A stretch of DNA of 64,000 nt. It comes from Alphaproteobacteria bacterium US3C007 (GTDB taxonomy: Bacteria; Pseudomonadota; Alphaproteobacteria; Rhodobacterales; Rhodobacteraceae). The notes beneath the pieces were generated by a model. That model ran no database searches. It had not been told where the DNA came from and saw only the letters and a program-made list of their open reading frames with translations. Location: positions 3,410,001-3,474,000 of the forward strand of contig CP139918.1 in the NCBI GenBank assembly GCA_034423775.1, written 5' to 3'. The stretch's first letter is position 1; each line of letters opens with the position of its first letter. Both the position numbers and the translations under genes were made by a program. This document shows positions 28,901-37,418 of this stretch, one piece after another.

Positions 28901-29450
28901 GGTTGATAACGAAGATTTAAATGGGTATTTGATGTACCCAAAAGTGTTCCTTGATTATATGGCGCGCCATAAAACCTACGGCCCCGTGCGCGCTTTGCCC
29001 ACCAATACATTCTTCTATGGCATGCAACCTGGCGAAGAAATAACAGCGGAAATTGATCCCGGAAAAATTCTAGAAATTCGATTACAGGCCATCGGAGAAA
29101 CCGATGAAAAAGGCGAAGTAAAGGTTTTCTTTGAATTGAATGGCCAGCCGCGTGTGATCCGCGTTCCCAATCGCTTGATCACATCACAAGCGATGTCTCG
29201 TCCAAAAGCAGAGCAAGGCAACGCAAACCATATTGGAGCCCCAATGCCGGGCGTCGTAGCTTCGCTGGCGGTCAGCACAGGGCAACACGTCAAAACCGGT
29301 GATCTGCTTTTGACTTTGGAAGCGATGAAAATGGAAACAGGCATACATGCCGAACGTGACGCCGTGATTAGCGCAGTACATGTGCAGGCTGGCGGGCAAA
29401 TCGATGCCAAAGATTTACTGATAGAATTTCAACCGGATGAGGCGTCTTAG
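25998..29450 (+). CDS. pyc: Pyruvate carboxylase
   Basis: An 1150-residue single-chain enzyme. Domain order: biotin carboxylase (FKKILIANRGEIAIRIMRAA, then the Gly-rich ATP loop KASWGGGGRGMR), carboxyltransferase (LLTDTTMRDGHQSLLATRMR, with the zinc-site FHTHDTSG), and the C-terminal biotin carrier with the biotinyl Lys in LEAMKMETGIHAE. It makes oxaloacetate from pyruvate and bicarbonate and is the usual anaplerotic step in marine Roseobacters. CAAGGA lies just before the ATG. Full length. Confidence 0.97.
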   Translation: MTDFKKILIANRGEIAIRIMRAANEMGKKTVAVFAEEDKLGLHRFKADEAYRIGEGLGPVAAYLSIDEIIRVALASGADAIHPGYGLLSENPDFVDACVKNDIAFIGPRAETMRALGDKASARRVAVEAGVPVIPATEVLGDDVADIARQAEDVGYPLMLKASWGGGGRGMRPITHPGELEEKVLEGRREAEAAFGNGEGYLEKMILRARHVEVQILGDKQGAIYHLWERDCSVQRRNQKVVERAPAPYLNEAQRAELCELGRRICAHVNYECAGTVEFLMDMDSGKFYFIEVNPRVQVEHTVTEEVTGIDIVQAQILIAEGKTLAEATGKPSQTEIRLNGHALQTRITTEDPQNNFIPDYGRLTAFRSATGMGIRLDGGTAYAGGVITRYYDSLLVKVTAWAPTPQKAIARMDRALREFRIRGVSTNIAFVENLLKHPIFLSNEYTTKFIDDTTDLFDFKSRRDRGTRVLTYIADISVNGHPETTDRPRPAADIKPPKPPKTEGIAQPGTRNLLEEKGPKAVADWMLDQKALLLTDTTMRDGHQSLLATRMRSIDMIKAAPAYASTLPNLLSVECWGGATFDVAYRFLQECPWQRLRDLRAAMPNLMTQMLLRASNGVGYTNYPDNVVQSFITEAANGIDVFRIFDSLNWVENMRVAMDGVIDSGKICEASICYTGDILNPDRAKYDIKYYVAMGKELRDAGAHILGLKDMAGLLKPAAARQLITALKTEVGLPIHFHTHDTSGLAGATLLAAAEAGVDAVDAAMDAFSGGTSQPCLGSIVEALRHTERDTHLDIDAIRSLSDYWDHVRAQYTAFESGLAAPASEVYLHEMPGGQFTNLKAQARSLGLEEKWPAVANTYADVNQMFGDIVKVTPSSKVVGDMALMMVSQGLTRSNVEDPNLDLAFPDSVVDMLRGNLGQPPGGFPEALVNKVLKGEAPMTTRPGAVLPPVDLVAERLALSAALDGREVDNEDLNGYLMYPKVFLDYMARHKTYGPVRALPTNTFFYGMQPGEEITAEIDPGKILEIRLQAIGETDEKGEVKVFFELNGQPRVIRVPNRLITSQAMSRPKAEQGNANHIGAPMPGVVASLAVSTGQHVKTGDLLLTLEAMKMETGIHAERDAVISAVHVQAGGQIDAKDLLIEFQPDEAS

Positions 29451-29607
29451 ACCCGTGGCCCTGGCCGCACGCCAAAACATCCAGTTTACAAGTGGGCGGT
29501 CGGACATCTCGGCTTGCCCCGTATCTGGAAGAAAAAATCACGACAGAGTGCATTTTACCCCTTGCGGGCGGATCAAGTTGTTTATATCACGCGCCTACCC
29601 ACAGGAT

Positions 29608-29682
29608 GCGGGCGTAGCTCAGGGGTAGAGCGTTACCTTGCCAAGGTAAATGTCGTGAGTTCGAATCTCATCGCCCGCTCCA
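29608..29682 (+). tRNA. tRNA-Gly (GCC)
   Basis: A complete cloverleaf: acceptor GCGGGCG pairs with CGCCCGC, the anticodon loop CTTGCCAAG carries GCC, the T-loop has GTTCGAATC, and CCA is encoded (75 bases). Confidence 0.96.
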
Positions 29683-29792
29683 ATCTTCTTTAAATCAATA
29701 AAATAAATGACTTAGAGTGTATTGGCGCACTGTTCTGTAACTCGGTTATTATGCATTCTTAACCAAAAAGGGCCCCTAATTTCACAGAGGGC

Positions 29793-29814
29793 CGATCTCA
29801 TTGTCCGCTCCAAT
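29793..29814 (+). repeat. Partial copy of the tRNA-Gly 3' end (att-like)
   Basis: CGATCTCATTGTCCGCTCCA repeats the end of the tRNA gene 130 bases earlier (GAATCTCATCGCCCGCTCCA) with a few changes, including the CCA and following AAT. Such copies are left by integrases that use tRNA genes. No integrase gene remains here. Confidence 0.5.
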
Positions 29815-30723
29815 TTAAATTTTACCCTTGCAAACAAACGCTTAAAAGAAGGTGGCCTTAAGGTTACCACCTCGGTTTTATAGCTTGATTATTTTGCGCA
29901 CCCTAAAATGAACGCGGCGCCATGATTTCGCGTAAGGTCGACGGATTTAGCAGTGCCCATCTGGTTGCTAATCCGAGCATCGCCCCGAGCGAGGCCCGTG
30001 ATAATATTCGAATGATGATATACATAGCTGGATAAGCTAAAACATAAAAACCGCTTATGTTGGATCTGAAAAGCTCAACCCCGATCACCCTCTGATATCA
30101 ACTGGCTCTCTGTTCCTACTGCGCAAAATATGCCGTCGGCATGCAACACAATCCACCGGCGGCTAGATATTTGCGGTGAAACGCTTTAACGGGGTTTGGC
30201 GATTGAAGACGATCTCTTCACAGTCAGCGGCAATACTCAAATCGCCATTTGGTTGGTAAGCGCGATAACAGACGCCAGCTTTAACATCAGCCTCCGAGCG
30301 GCTCTACCAGCATCAGACAATCGCCAACGCCGCGCAGTACCTTGATGCCTTAAGATAATTCCAACTGCCAACGCACTACCCAATTCGCCGACATGCGAGG
30401 TGCTCGGCAATCTATCGCTTGGCGGTGGACCTTTGGGATCTTATTCACAACATATGAAAATGAGAATGGTCTATAGGTGACCCTCAACCGGCTCGGACGC
30501 GCCCGCTACGAAAAAATTACGCCTCAAAGCGCGGAGCGATGCGATGCGATGAGTTATCTGCCTATCCTGTATATCTAAGAGCAAACAAATTGACGGATAC
30601 AAAACAAATTCGTCACCCCTTTAATAAATAACTTTTGGTATTTTATATAAGTCTTGACCTCTTATGTTATTCTAGCCTTTTCTGGCCCCAATTAATTTGC
30701 ATCTGTTCGAGAAAGAGCGTCGC
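29815..30723. other. Long gene-free stretch after tRNA-Gly
   Basis: No supported gene. A possible terminator hairpin lies at 29850-29872 (AGGTGG with CCACCT, followed by GGTTTT). Decayed-looking coding fragments occur at 30180-30480 but I could not assign a family. AT-rich sequence with a TTGAC hexamer near 30650 may hold the promoter of the aminotransferase gene. Confidence 0.45.
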
Positions 30724-32094
30724 ATGACACGCTTATCTCACCCCATCTGTGCGCTTGGAGCCGATATGAGTAATGTCTTTCCGCGAAATATCGCCAGTCC
30801 GCCTCCCATTGCTGTTGCTGGGCAGGGCTGTTATTTATATGATGAACACGGAAAAAAATATTTTGATGGATCTGGCGGCGCGGCGGTATCCTGCCTTGGG
30901 CATGGCGATCCTGAAATTATTGACGCGCTAAAAACACAAGCAGAAACATTGGCCTTCGCGCATACGGGGTTTTTCACCAGTGCAACCGCAGAACAACTTT
31001 CCAGCCTGCTCAGCACGCATGCTCCCGCCGGCCTTGAGAAAGTCTATTTCGTCTCGGGCGGCTCTGAGGCAGTGGAAGCCGCGATCAAACTGGCGCGGCA
31101 ATTTCATGTTGAACATGGGCAGCCGCAGCGGCGCCACTTAATAGCCAGACGACAAAGTTATCACGGCAATACGTTGGGTGCATTGGCTGCTGGGGGCAAT
31201 CAATGGCGGCGCGCGCAATTCGAACCAATCTTAGCGCCGGCCTCGCATATTGCACCCTGTTATGAATATGCTGAAAAGCAGCCGTCTGAAACGCCTATAC
31301 AATATGCCCAGCGCACCGCACAAGAATTGGAAGATGAGATCTTGCGCCTAGGCCCTGACACAGTGATGGCCTTCATAGCCGAACCGGTTGTGGGGGCAAC
31401 CATGGGCGCTGTGCCAGCCGTTGAAGGGTATTTCAAACTTATACGCGAAATCTGCGATCGCTATGGTGTTTTGCTGATTTTTGACGAGGTAATGTGTGGA
31501 ATGGGGCGCACGGGCCACCTGTTTGCTTGCGAAGCAGATGGGGTTACCCCAGATATATTATGCATAGCGAAGGGCCTTGGGGCCGGTTATCAGCCAATCG
31601 GAGCAATGTTGTGCCACAAGAACATCTATGCGGTTCTGGAACAGGGTTCAAAATTGTTTCAACATGGCCATACGTATAACGCGCATCCTATGGCCTGCGC
31701 GGCTGGCTTGGCCGTGCTGAACGCGATTTTAGACCGCCACCTGCTGGTCAATGTGCAACGAAGCTCTGAGCTTTTATTTTCAGACTTACGCGCGCGTTTC
31801 GCGCAGCACCCTTTTATTGGCGATATCAGAGGCCGCGGCTTGTTTATTGGTCTTGAAATCGTGGAAGATAAAGGCCTGAAAAAACCCTTTCATCCGAAAC
31901 GCAATATTGCGGCGCAACTGAAGGCAGATGCGTTTCAAAATGGCCTAATTTGTTATCCAATGCGCGGCACCAGAGACGGAGAATTTGGCGATCACCTCCT
32001 GCTTGCCCCCCCCTTTATTATGGACGATAGCAATATCACCGAACTGGCAGATCTGGTCGAAAGCGCGGTTTTGAAGATTGCAGCCACTGCCTAG
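30724..32094 (+). CDS. Class III aminotransferase (PLP-dependent)
   Basis: A 456-residue fold-type I enzyme. YFDGSGGAAVSCLGHGDPEI, VYFVSGGSEAVEAAIKLARQ, FDEVMCGMGRTGHLF and the PLP Lys in CIAKGLGAGYQPIGAML are the class III signatures. Members transfer omega-amino groups (taurine, beta-alanine, putrescine, other amines) to pyruvate or 2-oxoglutarate. Specificity is not visible. I start at the second ATG (30724), which begins the conserved N-terminus; an ATG nine codons upstream is possible. A strong terminator follows at 32119-32144. Confidence 0.9.
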   Translation: MTRLSHPICALGADMSNVFPRNIASPPPIAVAGQGCYLYDEHGKKYFDGSGGAAVSCLGHGDPEIIDALKTQAETLAFAHTGFFTSATAEQLSSLLSTHAPAGLEKVYFVSGGSEAVEAAIKLARQFHVEHGQPQRRHLIARRQSYHGNTLGALAAGGNQWRRAQFEPILAPASHIAPCYEYAEKQPSETPIQYAQRTAQELEDEILRLGPDTVMAFIAEPVVGATMGAVPAVEGYFKLIREICDRYGVLLIFDEVMCGMGRTGHLFACEADGVTPDILCIAKGLGAGYQPIGAMLCHKNIYAVLEQGSKLFQHGHTYNAHPMACAAGLAVLNAILDRHLLVNVQRSSELLFSDLRARFAQHPFIGDIRGRGLFIGLEIVEDKGLKKPFHPKRNIAAQLKADAFQNGLICYPMRGTRDGEFGDHLLLAPPFIMDDSNITELADLVESAVLKIAATA

Positions 32095-32118
32095 AAAAAT
32101 TTATTTGCGATCAGAGTG

Positions 32119-32144
32119 CCAGCGGTGCCGTGCGCTGGTTTTTT
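32119..32144 (+). terminator. Rho-independent terminator after the aminotransferase
   Basis: CCAGCG pairs with CGCTGG around an 8-base loop, followed by six T. Confidence 0.85.
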
Positions 32145-32395
32145 ACTTAAGCTGTTCAGAGTAAATCTGAAGAACCGCATCATCTGGATTGTCCGGCCAA
32201 CTTGGCAACTCCAAGGTGTAGTAAGATAACAAAGACCACAAACTACCAAATCACTATCAATTGCCCCATTTAGGTTACACGTTGGGCAGGACCAAGCTGC
32301 GTGGTTTTATGTCCATAGCCCCTCATGCTTGGCTCTGGGTCCATGGGCCTGCGCAAAATGGCCCAGTCACCTGGGGCTAGGCTTGATTTAACAAA
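32145..32395. other. Short gene-free stretch before the AAA ATPase
   Basis: No complete gene. The frame just before 32396 reads like an N-terminal extension interrupted by a stop, so the ATPase gene may have lost its beginning. Confidence 0.35.
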
Positions 32396-33445
32396 ATGGA
32401 GAGTATTTTTGCATCAGACAGCGTTAAAAATTGCCCTGCCCACAAAGGCGGCTTATCCGACTGGCGAGAGCTTGAGGGCAATACGATTGAAACGTTCATC
32501 TCGCTTGCCGAGGTGGACCTAGCCAATAAAAAGCCGCAGGAACAAGCTTATTTGGAAAAGTTTGGCATCAAACCGGCGAGCGCGCTGTTCGAAATGCATT
32601 TTGAGCCTCTGCGCTTTCTCTATGATGGCCTGATACCAGCTGTAGGCCTTACGCTTTTGGCAGCGCTGCCCAAGGTTGGTAAATCATGGTTTGTATTGAA
32701 CTTGGCAAAGCACATAGACGCTGATGGCATTCCCGTTCATTACCTCGCTGCCGAAGATAATGTGCGGCGCCTGAAAGATCGTGTTCAAGCCGTATTCAGC
32801 GGTTACGTTCAGCACCTCACTTACCATGCCGTCATGTCGACAGGAGAAAAGCTATCACGCGGTGCAGCGGCTCTTTCCCACATTGAACTGGTCGCCAAGG
32901 GAACAAAAGCCCACTGCATAGTCATCGATATGGTGCAAAGCATTATGATGCCCAGCGCTAATAATAAAAATTATGACCAGACCGTCGAAGAATTTGACGG
33001 CCTGCGCAAACTTGCGCACAAGCTCGGAATAGCGATTGTCGTTGTGCATCACTGCAAAAAGACGTCAGAGGTGTCCAACGCGCCGCTTGAGAAGGTTATC
33101 GGCAGCATTGGAATAACCGGCACAGCAGAAACGATCCTTGTTATGGAGCAACAGACTGGCACCAAAGACTGCAAGCAGTATGTGACCGGCAAAGACGTCG
33201 AACAGTGCGAAAAGTATGTAAACTGGAATGGTCATAGCTTTGATATGGGCGATGACGTTCGTGAGGCGCAGCTCGGCGCAACGCAGAAACTCGTGCTTGA
33301 ACTGATCAGGGAAAGCCCGCGCTGCATGCAAAAGCACATCGTGGACACGACAGGCAAGGATCAGAGCCAAGTCGCAAAAGCAATAGATCGGCTCATTGAG
33401 GTCGGTTTGGTCGTCAAAAAAGAAGGTAGGCTCATGGCGCAGTAG
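32396..33445 (+). CDS. RepA-like AAA ATPase (phage/plasmid type) with winged-helix tail
   Basis: A 349-residue protein. LYDGLIPAVGLTLLAALPKV runs into Walker A (AALPKVGKSW, residues 89-98). The AAA_25/RepA features HYLAAEDNVRRLKDRV, CIVIDMVQSIMMP (Walker B) and IVVVHHCKK follow. The last 60 residues (QKLVLELIRESPRCMQKHIV...) look like a winged helix. This is the hexameric helicase/ATPase type of mobile elements. No other mobility gene is intact nearby, but tRNA-Gly with a partial copy lies upstream, so this may be the remnant of an integrated element. There is no good ribosome site at the ATG. Confidence 0.75.
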   Translation: MESIFASDSVKNCPAHKGGLSDWRELEGNTIETFISLAEVDLANKKPQEQAYLEKFGIKPASALFEMHFEPLRFLYDGLIPAVGLTLLAALPKVGKSWFVLNLAKHIDADGIPVHYLAAEDNVRRLKDRVQAVFSGYVQHLTYHAVMSTGEKLSRGAAALSHIELVAKGTKAHCIVIDMVQSIMMPSANNKNYDQTVEEFDGLRKLAHKLGIAIVVVHHCKKTSEVSNAPLEKVIGSIGITGTAETILVMEQQTGTKDCKQYVTGKDVEQCEKYVNWNGHSFDMGDDVREAQLGATQKLVLELIRESPRCMQKHIVDTTGKDQSQVAKAIDRLIEVGLVVKKEGRLMAQ

Positions 33446-33557
33446 CTATCACACGAGTCATATCTTTCATATTTCACATCTAAACATGACAGATATGATA
33501 GGCGTGACAGGGGTAAGCTGTAAAGCCTAATAACTATTATCATTCGATGATTTAAGT

Positions 33558-35459
33558 TTAGGCATTTTCTAAAGTAGCTTGAAGGAAAATTTTTTGTTTT
33601 TCGTTGAGACCAAACCCCTTCTCAATCAGCTCCGGTAAAACTGAAATCAAACTTTCCACAACAAGACGTTGCTTAGGCAGCATAGAGCTAAATATGCATT
33701 TGTTATGTCGCGCGCCATCCCCAACAACTAGGCGAAGCTTTTCTATTTTACCGTTCGATTTTTTGAACGTGATTTTATTGCATTTATCTACATCGTTTGA
33801 AGCCGGATCTAATAAAACCTTATTAGCTGAGACTTGTATTCTAAAAAGCTCAGGTATCGCTGATTCAAAATTGCCAGTCTTAAAATCGAGCATTATCTCA
33901 AAACGTAGACCCTCGATTGTCTGATTTCCAAGATTTAAATTTTTCACCCTAACCTGGAACCCTTGATAGTTTTCTTCTCTGGGCAAAACGCGAAATTCTG
34001 CCATTTCAAAGCTTAAAGGATCTTTTTCTATGTCTTGAGGGTCACTTTTATTTGGAAAATCAGAAAGTGAAGCATAAATACAGCCCAGCCCAAAGCCGAC
34101 CATACCGTCAACTGCCGCGGGTGCTTTTTTAACTTCGCTCTTCAAAAGATCTAATAATTCAGTTGTAACATAGCTCTCTGGATAGCGGTACGCGTAGATG
34201 TAGAGCCAAGCGTTGCCATTCGGAAAACTAAGGTGATCGCTAAATTCTTGCTTATCTGGCGTGTAAACTGAATTATGTGCAATTTTTGCCCATTTATTTA
34301 AGTACGAATGATCTTGAAACGCTTTTATAAAAAGCTCGCCTGCTTTTTCAACTTTAAGGTCGAGTTTTTTCGGAATCTCAAATCCATGCCGGCGTGCCAA
34401 TTCAAGAGTGATCATAATCTCTTTCATACCGTCATGATGATACCATAACGCTTTATTGCCTCGCGTTGTCCTATTTCGTATCGACCCATCTTCTAAAATA
34501 TCTTCATCCAATTGCAGAAGCAGCTTATCGATCATCTTCACACTCGACTTACCTTCAAGTTGAGTTTTTAAAATTTTTGGCCAATACCACCCGTGGTCCA
34601 ATCCAAAATACACATCGGCAGGCGCTTTATTTCTCGCAAAAAACTTTTCAAACCATGCCTGAATAACTGAATGCCTATTATCATCACGTTTATAGAATTT
34701 AAGGGCCATATTGTAACCGTAAGCGAGATGCATAATATGCATCTGAACCGTGGAATGATCCTTAATCAGTGATAGATCCTGACCACTCGGTTCTGTCCAT
34801 TCAGTACACTTTTTGTAATTTAATCTGCCGTTTGATGTGCATTGCACGGTGTCAAGGAAAGCGTTGTTAGACGCCCAATAAGACAACGCCTGCAATGCGA
34901 TTTCGCCATCATCGCTTTTGCCTTGCGACATATAACTCGTCATTAATCGAGAGAAATCGAGTATAAATTCATCTAAAAGCTTCGCATTTTGAACAGTGTC
35001 GATATTGTCCATGCGACTATTAAAGCCTGCAATCTTCATAGGCACGGCAGAGCTTAAAGTTTTTGATAGCCTTTGCTTTGCCCGTTTAGGATCACCACCA
35101 CAAATTTTTCTGAGATTAACTTTTTCGATTTGTGAAAATTTTTGTAAAACGTCTGTGGGAACGATAAAATTTCCGTTCCAACCGATATCGAAGGTATCAG
35201 AATAAATATTAAAATATTTTTCACGCAAAGTGTTTATGGAAAAATCATTCACACCTTTGAGGGCATTGATACCGTGATCTTCGTAGAATTTTGACAGCGC
35301 GGCCTGTGATTTTTTCCCTAAAATTCCGTCTACTTTTCCAACCTTATAGCCAAGCGCGTTAAGAAGTGCTTGAGTTTCGAATTTTTCATTTACTGCCTCG
35401 GCAACTGCGCCAGTTGAAAAAGTAATCAGAAATAAAATCGATAAAATGCGGATAACCAT
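33558..35459 (-). CDS. Secreted protein: peptidoglycan-binding domain plus alginate-lyase-like domain
   Basis: A 633-residue protein. The ATG at 35459 has AAGGAAG and opens a signal peptide (MVIRILSILFLITFSTGAVA). Residues 30-70 form a PG_binding_1-like repeat (TQALLNALGYKVGKVDGILG). The middle region (WASNNAFLDTVQ, HIMHLAYGYNMALKF, a DHGWYWPKI segment and WYHHDGMKEIMITLELARRH) resembles the alpha/alpha-toroid of the alginate lyase superfamily. The C-terminal 180 residues look beta-rich and are not recognised. It may act on a polysaccharide at the cell wall. The resemblance is at fold level and the catalytic residues are not certain. Confidence 0.65.
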   Translation of the reverse strand: MVIRILSILFLITFSTGAVAEAVNEKFETQALLNALGYKVGKVDGILGKKSQAALSKFYEDHGINALKGVNDFSINTLREKYFNIYSDTFDIGWNGNFIVPTDVLQKFSQIEKVNLRKICGGDPKRAKQRLSKTLSSAVPMKIAGFNSRMDNIDTVQNAKLLDEFILDFSRLMTSYMSQGKSDDGEIALQALSYWASNNAFLDTVQCTSNGRLNYKKCTEWTEPSGQDLSLIKDHSTVQMHIMHLAYGYNMALKFYKRDDNRHSVIQAWFEKFFARNKAPADVYFGLDHGWYWPKILKTQLEGKSSVKMIDKLLLQLDEDILEDGSIRNRTTRGNKALWYHHDGMKEIMITLELARRHGFEIPKKLDLKVEKAGELFIKAFQDHSYLNKWAKIAHNSVYTPDKQEFSDHLSFPNGNAWLYIYAYRYPESYVTTELLDLLKSEVKKAPAAVDGMVGFGLGCIYASLSDFPNKSDPQDIEKDPLSFEMAEFRVLPREENYQGFQVRVKNLNLGNQTIEGLRFEIMLDFKTGNFESAIPELFRIQVSANKVLLDPASNDVDKCNKITFKKSNGKIEKLRLVVGDGARHNKCIFSSMLPKQRLVVESLISVLPELIEKGFGLNEKQKIFLQATLENA

Positions 35460-35775
35460 GCAAGCTCTTCCTTTCAAATGTCTTTGAAATTATACTACGT
35501 CCAATTTATGATAAATTTTAAAGATTGAAAAATTGAACCGTGATAAAAAGATTACCCTTTCCCGCTAATCCAGCTTTTAAATGCCGAGACACCTCTGATT
35601 ATCCGTAGATAGCCCCTGAGATCTGACCGGCGACAGCTCGAACGTGTCCTTAGGTGGGTTACTGGATAGGCACCGCGCCATTGCATACCTTTAGCAGTGT
35701 GATTTCCCTAAACGTTTGGAACCTCTCTCCAAGGCTTTTTTCAATGCAAGGGCACGAACACTTGCTAGCTCAATC
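35460..35775. other. Intergenic stretch
   Basis: A minus-strand fragment (ASVRALALKKALERGSKRLG) without start or family could be a decayed gene. No clear signal otherwise. Confidence 0.35.
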
Positions 35776-37407
35776 TTATGCGTTGTAATCTTGAACAAGT
35801 GCTTCAAATAGGCGCGCAACGGCTTCGGCGCCTGGATCAACATGGCCCTCAAGCTGTTCCGGATTTAGGTATGTTGCACGCCCGGCTTTAGCGGTTGTAA
35901 GCGTGGCTGTATACTCTGCACCCTTACGCGCCGCCAACGCGGCTTGTTTTAAACCATCTTTTAATGCGTCCAGCGCAGGCAACAATGCGTCGATCATAGT
36001 ACGATCTCCGGGATTGGCGCCGCCAATTTCGCGCATTCGATCCAGACCTTCCTGTAGCGCCTCGCGCATAGGCTTCCCAGATGAGGATGCATCCCCAGCC
36101 GCGGCAAAGAAAATAGCAAGTAAAACGCCTGATGATCCCCCCATCGTTTGACTGAGCTCCAACCCGATTGCGCGGAATAATTGTGTGTGATCCGCGAGAG
36201 GCAACGTATCCATCGCTCCAATAAGCGCCGTCGCGGCGCTCGCCAGCGTCGAGCCGGTATCACCATCTCCTGATTTAGCATCTAGGGCATTCAGGTCGTC
36301 TTGCGATGAGATAAGCACGCGGCAACAATGGGTCAAGAATGCCTTCGTAGGGTTATGAGGAGATGCAGGTGTGCGTACCGGAGAAAGCCCGTCAGGCAGA
36401 GGTAAAATAGTTGTCTCTAAAATTGATTTACAGCCAGGCCAACCTGGAACCGACACCATTTGATCGAAAAGAGCTTCATCATCTTCGGAAAGCTCCATAA
36501 CAGAAACAGAAAACCCGTGCATGTCTAGAGCCGTCATCATAGCATTGGGTCCAATCAGAATTTTAATTTGCCCCCCTATAGAAGAGGATAATAGCTCGTT
36601 CGTCAGAACAGACATTTCTAGAACAGAAGAACCCCCAAGGTTATTTATAAGCGCGACATGAGGTGTTTTGGGCATTGAATTAGATAACCGGTCAACCACT
36701 TGGGAAATCGCATTTCTTGCCCCCTTGAAAAGTACCTGTTCAACACCAGCTTCCCCGTGAATGCCAAGCCCCAGTTCCACCATGCCTTTTGGAATGCGTT
36801 CTTCTTTTAATGATCCTGGAACTGTACAGGTATCAAGCGACATGCCGATGCTACAGCTTGCTTTTATAACTCTGTCAGCGCTCGCGACACACTCCTCAAG
36901 GGTTGCACCATTTTCGGCCAGCGCACCAGCGATCTTGTGAACGAAAAGTGTTCCAGCCAAGCCACGCGCTTGTGGAAGGTTAGGAAGAGCAATGTCATCA
37001 TCAACAATTACGATACTGACTTTTAGCCCAAAGGCCCGCGCCCGCTCAGCAGCCAACCCAAAATTCAACCGATCACCCGTATAATTCTTAACTATCAACA
37101 AGCACCCCGCAGGACCTGTCACCGCAAGAATTCCAGCCAGCACGGCATCTACCGAAGGAGAGGCAAATACATCCCCACAAACCGCTGCAGTGAGCATTCC
37201 GCGTCCGACAAATCCAACATGAGCGGGTTCATGCCCAGAGCCTCCACCGGATACCAAGGCAACTTTGGACTTATCCCAGTCGCTTCGAACGACCACGCGA
37301 ATATGTGGATAGCCATCAAGCCTTGTCAGCGCGCCGCCGGACGCAACGATTGCCCCATCAATAGCGTCGGTGACAATTTTTTCTTTATCATTGATAAACT
37401 GTTGCAT
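35776..37407 (-). CDS. dhaKL: Dihydroxyacetone kinase, fused DhaK-DhaL
   Basis: A 543-residue ATP-dependent enzyme. The DhaK half has VSGGGSGHEPAHVGFVGRGM and the covalent substrate His in GLGIHGEAGV. The DhaL half has the Asp cluster AKSGDGDTGSTL, the Mg-ATP site, and GGANPGDRTMIDALLPALDA. It phosphorylates dihydroxyacetone or another short ketose. It overlaps or abuts the ATPase gene upstream (stop TGA at 37419-37421), so it is the last gene of the transporter operon and probably handles the imported carbon. An alternative start lies 5 codons earlier at 37422. Confidence 0.93.
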   Translation of the reverse strand: MQQFINDKEKIVTDAIDGAIVASGGALTRLDGYPHIRVVVRSDWDKSKVALVSGGGSGHEPAHVGFVGRGMLTAAVCGDVFASPSVDAVLAGILAVTGPAGCLLIVKNYTGDRLNFGLAAERARAFGLKVSIVIVDDDIALPNLPQARGLAGTLFVHKIAGALAENGATLEECVASADRVIKASCSIGMSLDTCTVPGSLKEERIPKGMVELGLGIHGEAGVEQVLFKGARNAISQVVDRLSNSMPKTPHVALINNLGGSSVLEMSVLTNELLSSSIGGQIKILIGPNAMMTALDMHGFSVSVMELSEDDEALFDQMVSVPGWPGCKSILETTILPLPDGLSPVRTPASPHNPTKAFLTHCCRVLISSQDDLNALDAKSGDGDTGSTLASAATALIGAMDTLPLADHTQLFRAIGLELSQTMGGSSGVLLAIFFAAAGDASSSGKPMREALQEGLDRMREIGGANPGDRTMIDALLPALDALKDGLKQAALAARKGAEYTATLTTAKAGRATYLNPEQLEGHVDPGAEAVARLFEALVQDYNA

Positions 37408-37418
37408 CTCTTCCCCCA

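Noticed and set aside
26190..29410. Several long minus-strand frames within pyc
   Set aside because: They are shadows of a fully conserved coding sequence.
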